Shown here one piece after another: positions 54,182-60,032 of a DNA stretch of 60,032 nt. Position 1 is the stretch's first letter; each line of letters starts with the position of its first letter. The stretch comes from Gammaproteobacteria bacterium (GTDB lineage: Bacteria; Pseudomonadota; Gammaproteobacteria; SZUA-229). The notes beneath the pieces are model-generated. The model made no database searches. It saw only the letters and a list, made by a program, of their open reading frames with translations, and had not been told where the DNA came from. Made by a program: the position numbers and the translations under genes. The stretch covers positions 1-60,032 of the forward strand of contig JADGFA010000024.1 in assembly GCA_016744065.1 (NCBI GenBank), written 5' to 3'.

Positions 54182-54578
54182 CTAACTCCCTCTAAATCCC
54201 TGACTACTGAAACCTGGTATGAAAATATATTATTTAGACATTACTTAATCAATATAAGAGCAGAGTAATATATTTATTAAGTAAATTTATAAATAAACAT
54301 AAAGCGCACATATACCTAAATACCTATACCCACCTAAAATCACAAGCAGGAATGAAATATAAATTCTATTAAATCAGTCACAAAATAACAAGCTTATTCA
54401 CAATATAAACAACAGGCACTGACGATTAAAAAAGACATATAATTTCAGGTATACCCCTTGCTTATTGAGCCAAACACCTATTATCATGGCTGATTACACA
54501 TCAAAGGCACTCATAGGGTATAATCGTTCAGGTATTTAAGCTTTAGATAATCCTTATCTTATTCATTCAGGAAGAATT
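54182..54578. other. Divergent promoter region
   Basis: About 395 bp of AT-rich sequence between the lipoprotein gene (leftward) and the histidine kinase (rightward). A GGAAG-type ribosome binding site precedes the kinase ATG. No repeat or operator seen. Confidence 0.5.
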
Positions 54579-56288
54579 ATGACAATTTTAAGCATTTGCC
54601 TCATATTATTTATTGTCACCACTATTGTCACTACCACTCTCTGGCTTAAAACGGCTATAAAACTTAAAAACAATACCGTTATACTTGCTGATGGTCTTGA
54701 AAAAAATAAAGTCATAGAAAGAAGCCTGAATACATCACAACGTGAATTAAAAAGTGTGATGAATAACCTCCAGGAGACTTATTACAGAACAGATCTTAAT
54801 GGTGTTGTATTATTTGTGTCTGATTCAGTCGAATTACTACTCGGTTATACTGCAAAGCAACTTATTGGGCAGAAAACAACTGATTTTTACGTAGACCCAG
54901 AAAAACGCAATAAATTTATTGAAGCATTAACACAGAATAATGGTTATGTAGAACAATACCCCTTTACTTTACAACATAAGAACGGCTCCACTGTATGGCT
55001 TTCAACCAATGCACGTTTTTTACTTGATCAGGCAGGCAATATTATTGGTGTTGAAGGCACAGGACAGGGTTTTAGTGTTCGAAAAAATGAAGAAGAAAAC
55101 CTGATAAAAGCAAAAGATCAGGCTGAAAAAGCTAATAAAGCTAAAAGCCTGTTTTTAGCCAATATGAGTCATGAAGTTCGCACACCTATGAACGGTATCG
55201 TTGGTTTCACCAATTTACTCTCAAAAACCCAGCTAGATGAGCAACAGGCTGAATATGTAGATACTATCAATACCTCTATGAAAGATTTACTTAATATCAT
55301 TAATGATATTCTTGATTTTTCACGTATTGAATCAGGAAAAATTGAACTTAAAACTCAAGTTGTTAATATTAATGATTTTTTAGAATCTGTTATACGTCTG
55401 TTCTCAGAAGCTGCAAAAGTAAAATCGCTTAACCTGTCATATCAGAAAATTAGCTCTATCAATGCTAATATGATGATAGACCCTCTGAGATTCAGACAAA
55501 TCATATCTAACCTCATCGGCAATGCCATTAAATTTACCGATAGAGGAAGCGTTAACCTGACAGCAGAAATACGCAGCATTAATAATTCACATGAATTAAT
55601 TATTGAAGTAATCGACTCAGGAAAAGGGATACCCCAGAAAGAACACACTCATATATTTGAAGCTTTTAATCAGACAAATGATTCAATTTATAAGCCTGAT
55701 TCAGGCACAGGCCTGGGGCTGGCGATTTCAAAACAGCTCATTGAACTGATGGATGGCATTATTGGCGTTAAAGACAACGTGAATAAAGGCACTATTTTCT
55801 GGATTAAGCTACCGGTAACCCTGACTCAGAAACGCCCAACACCTGCACTCATTGAAACAGGCATAGCTCGTACTGATAATTTATATGATGGATTACACGT
55901 ATTAGTTGCCGATGATAACGCCATCAACCGTAAGTTAGCCATAACCTTACTTAGTCAACAAGGTGTTATCACTGAAGAAGCTAAAAATGGCCGTATCGCT
56001 CTAAAGTTAGCTCAGGATAACAACTATGATCTAATTCTTATGGATATTCGTATGCCCGAACTAAATGGCATTGAAGTAACCAGACATTTACGCATAAATA
56101 GCCCTGATGACAAAACGCCCATTATTGCCCTTACGGCACATGCACTGCCTAATGAGCAGCAATCATTTTTAGATGCGGGAATGGATGCTTGCATAACCAA
56201 ACCGATACTGGAATGCCAGTTATTTGAGCTTCTTGATAAATGGGTAATAAAAGATAAGCCCCCTTTTCAGGATACTTTTAAAATCTAA
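54579..56288 (+). CDS. Hybrid sensor histidine kinase (PAS, kinase core, receiver)
   Basis: 569 aa. One N-terminal membrane helix (about 3-24) and no periplasmic domain. A PAS domain (about 60-165) reads YRTDLNGVVLFVSDSVELLL. The HisKA phospho-acceptor is His198 in ANMSHEVRTPMNG. The HATPase has NLIGNAIKF, IDSGKGI and SGTGLGLAIS. A receiver domain (about 440-560) has phospho-acceptor Asp489 in LILMDIRMPELNG. No Hpt domain, so a separate phosphotransfer protein or response regulator is needed. The signal is probably sensed by the cytoplasmic PAS. Confidence 0.94.
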   Translation: MTILSICLILFIVTTIVTTTLWLKTAIKLKNNTVILADGLEKNKVIERSLNTSQRELKSVMNNLQETYYRTDLNGVVLFVSDSVELLLGYTAKQLIGQKTTDFYVDPEKRNKFIEALTQNNGYVEQYPFTLQHKNGSTVWLSTNARFLLDQAGNIIGVEGTGQGFSVRKNEEENLIKAKDQAEKANKAKSLFLANMSHEVRTPMNGIVGFTNLLSKTQLDEQQAEYVDTINTSMKDLLNIINDILDFSRIESGKIELKTQVVNINDFLESVIRLFSEAAKVKSLNLSYQKISSINANMMIDPLRFRQIISNLIGNAIKFTDRGSVNLTAEIRSINNSHELIIEVIDSGKGIPQKEHTHIFEAFNQTNDSIYKPDSGTGLGLAISKQLIELMDGIIGVKDNVNKGTIFWIKLPVTLTQKRPTPALIETGIARTDNLYDGLHVLVADDNAINRKLAITLLSQQGVITEEAKNGRIALKLAQDNNYDLILMDIRMPELNGIEVTRHLRINSPDDKTPIIALTAHALPNEQQSFLDAGMDACITKPILECQLFELLDKWVIKDKPPFQDTFKI

Positions 56289-56321
56289 CTCATTAAAAAG
56301 CTTATTGAACAGTAATAGAAC

Positions 56322-56843
56322 CTATTTTAAATCTGATACTTCCGCATCACTTTTCAACAATATCTGCCTGATCCTGGTTTCCAGTTTTTTATTTTGTACA
56401 CGTCTAAACCCTTTGTGTGTATAAACTATTTCACCCTGCCTGTTAATAAGATAAAAAGTAGGAACAACAGAAACCTGATAAAGCTCAGGCACCTTGCCCT
56501 GCGGATCATAGGCAATACTAAATTTAGCTGGAATTTTTTTTAAAAACTGAGACGCCTTCTCATAATCAGTATCCAGGTTTATCGCAATAACCTTAAGCCC
56601 GTCTTGCGAATACTTATTGTGCATCTCATTCATAAAAGGAAATGACTGGCGACAGGGAACACACCATGACGCCCAGAAATCAAGATAAACTACCTTACCG
56701 CTATGCTGGGAAAGTTTAATTAAGGAATCATCGCCCTGCAAACTAAAATCAGGTGCCTTTTTAGCATTGGCTAAATTAAACAGGCTAATCAATAAAAATA
56801 TAATTTTTATACGCTTTACATAAATAATGTTTTTTTTAAACAT
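56322..56843 (-). CDS. TlpA/ResA-like periplasmic thioredoxin
   Basis: 173 aa. N-terminal hydrophobic leader (about 10-27), then thioredoxin fold with active site WASWCVPCRQSFP and cis-Pro region SVVPTFYLINRQG. A periplasmic disulfide reductase, probably reducing partners of this operon. Basic/acidic tail LLKSDAEVSDLK. Last gene of the four-gene unit, 11 bp after the redoxin-like lipoprotein. Confidence 0.9.
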   Translation of the reverse strand: MFKKNIIYVKRIKIIFLLISLFNLANAKKAPDFSLQGDDSLIKLSQHSGKVVYLDFWASWCVPCRQSFPFMNEMHNKYSQDGLKVIAINLDTDYEKASQFLKKIPAKFSIAYDPQGKVPELYQVSVVPTFYLINRQGEIVYTHKGFRRVQNKKLETRIRQILLKSDAEVSDLK

Positions 56844-56854
56844 ATTATTTAAAC

Positions 56855-57403
56855 TTATGGCAAAGCATCAAGCACACTCTGTAATTTACGACTGTCTTTA
56901 TAATCTTCATTCATCTGTACGACCATATTTTTATCTATAACAATGGTAGTGCCCATAGTTGCACTATATAAATCCGTTACCGTATGATTAAAATCATCAA
57001 CCAGCACACTGGATGCCCCATAACCATTGTCAAGCTGAGATGCCCTGGCAATACTCACCTGACCAGATACATAATCTATAAAGTAAAATTTTACATCTGG
57101 ATACGCTGGCATAATATGAGTGCGCATATGCGTCATATGACTGTCACATATAGGACACCACATCGTAAAATACAGAACAATGGCATCTGCACCAACAAGC
57201 TCAGCAGACATCACAAATGTATTGTTCAGTGTGTCAAACACAGAAAAGTCAGCCGCTGTCTCTCCTGGATGATAACCAACAGTAGATGAATCAAAATCAC
57301 CCCGTTTATCCGAACTCGATGGACTTAAATCATCAAATACATCGGCACAGGCAGATAAAAAAATAATCGAAGTCATTATTATTAGTAATCTAAGGAATAA
57401 CAT
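56855..57403 (-). CDS. Thioredoxin-fold (redoxin-like) lipoprotein
   Basis: 182 aa when started at the internal ATG giving MLFLRLLIIMTSIIFLSAC, a clean lipoprotein signal ending in LSAC; the longer 200-aa frame begins with an implausible leader. The AhpC/TlpA-like fold has a CxxC site in TMWCPICDSHM. The region after it lacks a conventional second-strand motif but keeps the fold pattern (VLVDDFNHTVTDLYSATMGT). Overlaps the preceding gene by 14 bp. Probably a periplasmic redox or metal-handling partner. Confidence 0.75.
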   Translation of the reverse strand: MLFLRLLIIMTSIIFLSACADVFDDLSPSSSDKRGDFDSSTVGYHPGETAADFSVFDTLNNTFVMSAELVGADAIVLYFTMWCPICDSHMTHMRTHIMPAYPDVKFYFIDYVSGQVSIARASQLDNGYGASSVLVDDFNHTVTDLYSATMGTTIVIDKNMVVQMNEDYKDSRKLQSVLDALP

Positions 57404-58385
57404 AACTAACCCCAAATGTAACCGTATCTGTAACAGGAAAATTAGAACCCAGACCATCGCTTGTTGGTAAATGATTAAATGCTGCCCTGACTATCCAGTC
57501 CTTTTCCATTGTGGAATAGGCTACAGCTAATGATACGGACTGTGTATCAAAACCAGAAGTCGAATCGATTGCACCATTTATAGTTGCCTCATCTTCCTTT
57601 AATGCAGCATATGTAATGGTATAAGTCAGAGTATCCAGTTCTTCAAGTGTTTTAGTATAGGAGAAGCCTAATGACCCGGAAAGACGGTTTCCCAATTTTC
57701 GCTTATAGGGTTCAACATAATTACCATACTCCTGATTAATATCTCGCTCCAGATATATACCATATGAAAGACTTAACGAAACACCCCATGGAAATACCGT
57801 CTTATCTAATAACATATTTGCATCAAGTCGGTAAAAACCTCGACCTGTTATATCAAAACTATTTTCAACATCATCATAGGGAGACACGCCCATAGGTATT
57901 GTCAGACTTGCGCCAAAATAGGCGGCTGGTGTTAAATCCTCTAAACTGTTAACCGCATACACACATTTAATATCATCAAAATTTTCATACCAGAAACCCA
58001 GTGTTGCATCACCTAAACCATTCGTATTTGAACTCAAACCGGCATACTGATTATCATTCCAGACATAAGGTAAAACAATACTGGCCTGCCAGTTAGCATT
58101 AATACGCTTTGCAAAACCCGGGGTTATTCTAAACTGATTTAAATCTGAACCCGGCGGGTCACTGAGGTGCTCACCATCCTTATTCCAGAAACCATGATAC
58201 TGCTCGTAACCAACAGAAGCATCATACATACTATCAAAAAATTTAGGCAGGACGAGCGTAGCAGCCCCTCCTCCGCCACAACAGGAGGCAGACCAGACAG
58301 ATGAACTAAATAAAAAAGTAGCTCCCATAAGGGAGCTATAAAATACCTGCGTTTTCATACAGGTTGAGGAGTGTAATTTTTTCAT
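57390..58385 (-). CDS. Outer-membrane beta-barrel-like protein with CCGGGG motif after the signal peptide
   Basis: 331 aa, or 322 from the second Met (KTQVFYSS). Signal peptide followed directly by SASCCGGGGAATLVLPKF, then a barrel-like series of alternating strands (FGASLTIPMGVSPYDD, VSLSLSYGIYLERD) ending in TFGVSYVIP. The vicinal cysteines at the mature N-terminus suggest metal or redox binding near the periplasm. Found with two CxxC thioredoxin-fold proteins and a Met-rich lipoprotein. No family name assigned. Confidence 0.7.
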   Translation of the reverse strand: MKKLHSSTCMKTQVFYSSLMGATFLFSSSVWSASCCGGGGAATLVLPKFFDSMYDASVGYEQYHGFWNKDGEHLSDPPGSDLNQFRITPGFAKRINANWQASIVLPYVWNDNQYAGLSSNTNGLGDATLGFWYENFDDIKCVYAVNSLEDLTPAAYFGASLTIPMGVSPYDDVENSFDITGRGFYRLDANMLLDKTVFPWGVSLSLSYGIYLERDINQEYGNYVEPYKRKLGNRLSGSLGFSYTKTLEELDTLTYTITYAALKEDEATINGAIDSTSGFDTQSVSLAVAYSTMEKDWIVRAAFNHLPTSDGLGSNFPVTDTVTFGVSYVIP

Positions 58386-58394
58386 ATTAACAGC

Positions 58395-59987
58395 CTACAT
58401 ACTTCCCGGCGTTATTATGAAGGTGGAGTTAAGGCCGCCTGAAGTTCCGTCAGATGTTTTTCTTTCGCCATTTACAGATAACTTAACTTCTACCTGATTC
58501 GCGACATCATCCGTTAAAGTTAAATCAGCATTCCAGCTACCATCGCCATTACTATTAACCGTAACCGAGCCCCCATTGATTAAAACGTCAACATCAATGC
58601 TAGTAATATCTAACGGTGTCCCACCCATACCTGACATTAACTGAGTGTTATTTACTAACGCAGGAAAACTCATCATGCTTTCTCTCGCTGCAATAAAAAG
58701 AGTAAAGGTATATGGTCCCGTTCCCGTAAGGCCTTCTTTAAAAATAAAATAATCACGGCCTACATCATTACCCTCCATGTCTTTAATAACATCGGTCTGG
58801 CCCTTAAGACGGGTTCTAACCGTATCACCCATGGACATAACGACTGCTGGATAAAAATGAGCTTCTTCACCCCCTACAGTAAACTGTAGGTCCCAGTAGC
58901 CCATAGACGTTCCATCCATCATCTGAGAGGCCATCAGATAATAAATATCAACCGTATACAGGCCATTAGCATCTTCAGTAACGGCTATTGCTGGCAAAGG
59001 CGTACTATGAGTCATTGTTGCCATATGCATCATTGGCACCAACACTGGCGTTAAACCCGTAACATCTGCACCGGTATTTCGATGCGTAATATGTAACTGA
59101 AATGTAGACCTGCCTTCCATCGTAGACATTATGCTCGGCTGTATATATTCAATTTTATAGGTATTTGTTAAAACTGTTTTTGCAAACGGAATATTACCAA
59201 TCTGTGAATTATCTAAGCCTGTACCATTATTACTATTGGCATAAAAGTTTATCAATGCCGCAGAAAAGCGACTCCGAATATCAGCCTCAAGCCTTAACCC
59301 TGTTGTACCGATATCAACAGCACCGGAAGCATCAATACCGTCCAGTACATCATCAGATAAATCCTGAGCCAGTGCACTAAACATATCAAACTGATTATCA
59401 TGCGATAAACCTAAATCCAGCGCTAACTGACTAAAAGCTGCCGCACGAAACCCGGCCAGTTTTTCCTTATTATCAGAACTCGCAGCAGGAGACATCGCAT
59501 TCGCAGGAACAACTGATTTATCAGGTGTATATCCAAATGCATTCGAAAAAGCATTCTCAGCCTGAGTCATGGTTTTATTATGCTGCATAACAAGTTGAGC
59601 AATAATGGTTGAGCCAGGTGTCGCGCACACATTGTCACCATCACCTAATGTATTCGCTGAAATATAAGTAAGCATTTCACCGGCTGCTGTCGTATTGCCC
59701 GTTGCCTCATCTTTAAATGTGCCACCCGTGGATTTCACTATTAAATTTTGAGCCAGACTCCCCATAGGTAGCGTCATCGTATACTGCCCTGTGGTATCTG
59801 TACTTACCGGCCCTGCCACAACATTACCATTATCATCAACGAGACTAACCTGTGCACCATTAACAGCGGCAGCGACAATGGCACCATTAATACTGACATC
59901 AGAGGAAGAAGAACTACTACAACCAGATAGCAAGCTATAAAAACAACTCACTATCAAAGGAAATGATGCCAGTTTATACACTCTCAT
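58395..59987 (-). CDS. Large lipoprotein with Met/His-rich region
   Basis: 530 aa. Lipoprotein signal (LLSGCSSSSSS) and Ser-rich spacer. A beta-sandwich repeat follows (GAIVAAAVNGAQVSLVDDNG ... GQYTMTLPMG), typical of carboxypeptidase-regulatory-like modules. Residues about 305-385 are rich in Met and His (MMHMATMTHSTPLPAIAV, YYLMASQMMDGTSMGYWDL), resembling copper-tolerance/FixH-type beta proteins. A further Ig-like module ends the protein. First gene of the operon in this window. Metal binding is inferred. Confidence 0.7.
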   Translation of the reverse strand: MRVYKLASFPLIVSCFYSLLSGCSSSSSSDVSINGAIVAAAVNGAQVSLVDDNGNVVAGPVSTDTTGQYTMTLPMGSLAQNLIVKSTGGTFKDEATGNTTAAGEMLTYISANTLGDGDNVCATPGSTIIAQLVMQHNKTMTQAENAFSNAFGYTPDKSVVPANAMSPAASSDNKEKLAGFRAAAFSQLALDLGLSHDNQFDMFSALAQDLSDDVLDGIDASGAVDIGTTGLRLEADIRSRFSAALINFYANSNNGTGLDNSQIGNIPFAKTVLTNTYKIEYIQPSIMSTMEGRSTFQLHITHRNTGADVTGLTPVLVPMMHMATMTHSTPLPAIAVTEDANGLYTVDIYYLMASQMMDGTSMGYWDLQFTVGGEEAHFYPAVVMSMGDTVRTRLKGQTDVIKDMEGNDVGRDYFIFKEGLTGTGPYTFTLFIAARESMMSFPALVNNTQLMSGMGGTPLDITSIDVDVLINGGSVTVNSNGDGSWNADLTLTDDVANQVEVKLSVNGERKTSDGTSGGLNSTFIITPGSM

Positions 59988-60032
59988 ACGGAACGACCTT
60001 TCTTAATATGGATAATATTTAAAAAATTAACG

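Noticed and set aside
54579..56288. Hybrid kinase and the neighbouring lipoprotein-lipase unit as one signalling operon
   Set aside because: The genes are divergent across about 395 bp with no shared operator visible.

Overview
The window looks like the chromosome of a free-living or facultatively symbiotic, sulfur-oxidising, nitrate-respiring gammaproteobacterium. It is AT-rich, and no rRNA, tRNA or CRISPR was recognised. The main evidence is a type I sulfide:quinone oxidoreductase with all three redox cysteines, a complete napFDAGHBC periplasmic nitrate reductase operon, a complete ccmABCDEFGHI cytochrome c maturation operon, a DsrC/TusE-like protein, and a pyrophosphate-dependent phosphofructokinase beside a K+-independent H+-pyrophosphatase. 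That last pair is known from chemoautotrophic sulfur symbionts and methanotrophs.

Layout. 1-3.1 kb: TonB-dependent receptor with exbB and the start of exbD. 3.3-6.3 kb: S24-fold protein, sqr behind a perfect palindrome, and a periplasmic PilJ/NarX-like protein behind a perfect FNR box. 6.5-13.2 kb: MetA-family acyltransferase, an unknown P-loop ATPase, a LysE exporter and an HD-GYP sensor. 13.6-20.1 kb: nap operon with a perfect FNR box upstream. 20.2-31.5 kb: accessory region with a MITE, a DsrC-like gene and its broken copy at the other end, a decayed dehydratase, an eight-gene nucleotide/base-chemistry operon, a PIN toxin-antitoxin pair and an orphan HipB-like regulator. 31.6-38.9 kb: ccm operon. 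39.2-47.0 kb: TPR/beta-barrel protein, LysM-FecR protein, PPi-PFK and H+-PPase (FNR box upstream). 47.2-49.0 kb: MITE copies and decayed DNA. 49.0-54.2 kb: phosphoesterase, CBS protein, small membrane protein, and a lipase/coiled-coil/lipoprotein operon. 54.6-60.0 kb: hybrid histidine kinase, then four genes for a lipoprotein, a beta-barrel protein and two thioredoxin-fold proteins.

The most interesting part is the minus-strand operon 28750-22805. Its gene order is acyl carrier protein, XRE regulator, ImmA/IrrE protease, divergent thymidylate-synthase-fold protein, a helical protein resembling the thymine-hypermodification (5-hmdU kinase helical / glutamyl-putrescinyl-thymine) family, MazG pyrophosphohydrolase, a canonical-active-site thymidylate synthase, and a membrane-anchored dCTP-deaminase-fold protein without the catalytic Glu. 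Most junctions overlap or nearly touch, and a three-half-site palindromic operator lies just upstream. The content points to a dedicated modified-pyrimidine, DNA-base or phage-conflict system. The function is inferred, and novelty was not tested against databases.

A second theme is anaerobic regulation. Three perfect TTGAT-N4-ATCAA boxes precede nap, the PilJ/NarX-like gene and hppA, suggesting that nitrate respiration, a putative nitrate-sensing protein and pyrophosphate energetics share one FNR-type regulon. A third is a MITE family (two full copies, one 5'-truncated) with an 18-bp terminal inverted repeat, a 23-27 bp internal hairpin and apparent 12-bp target duplications.
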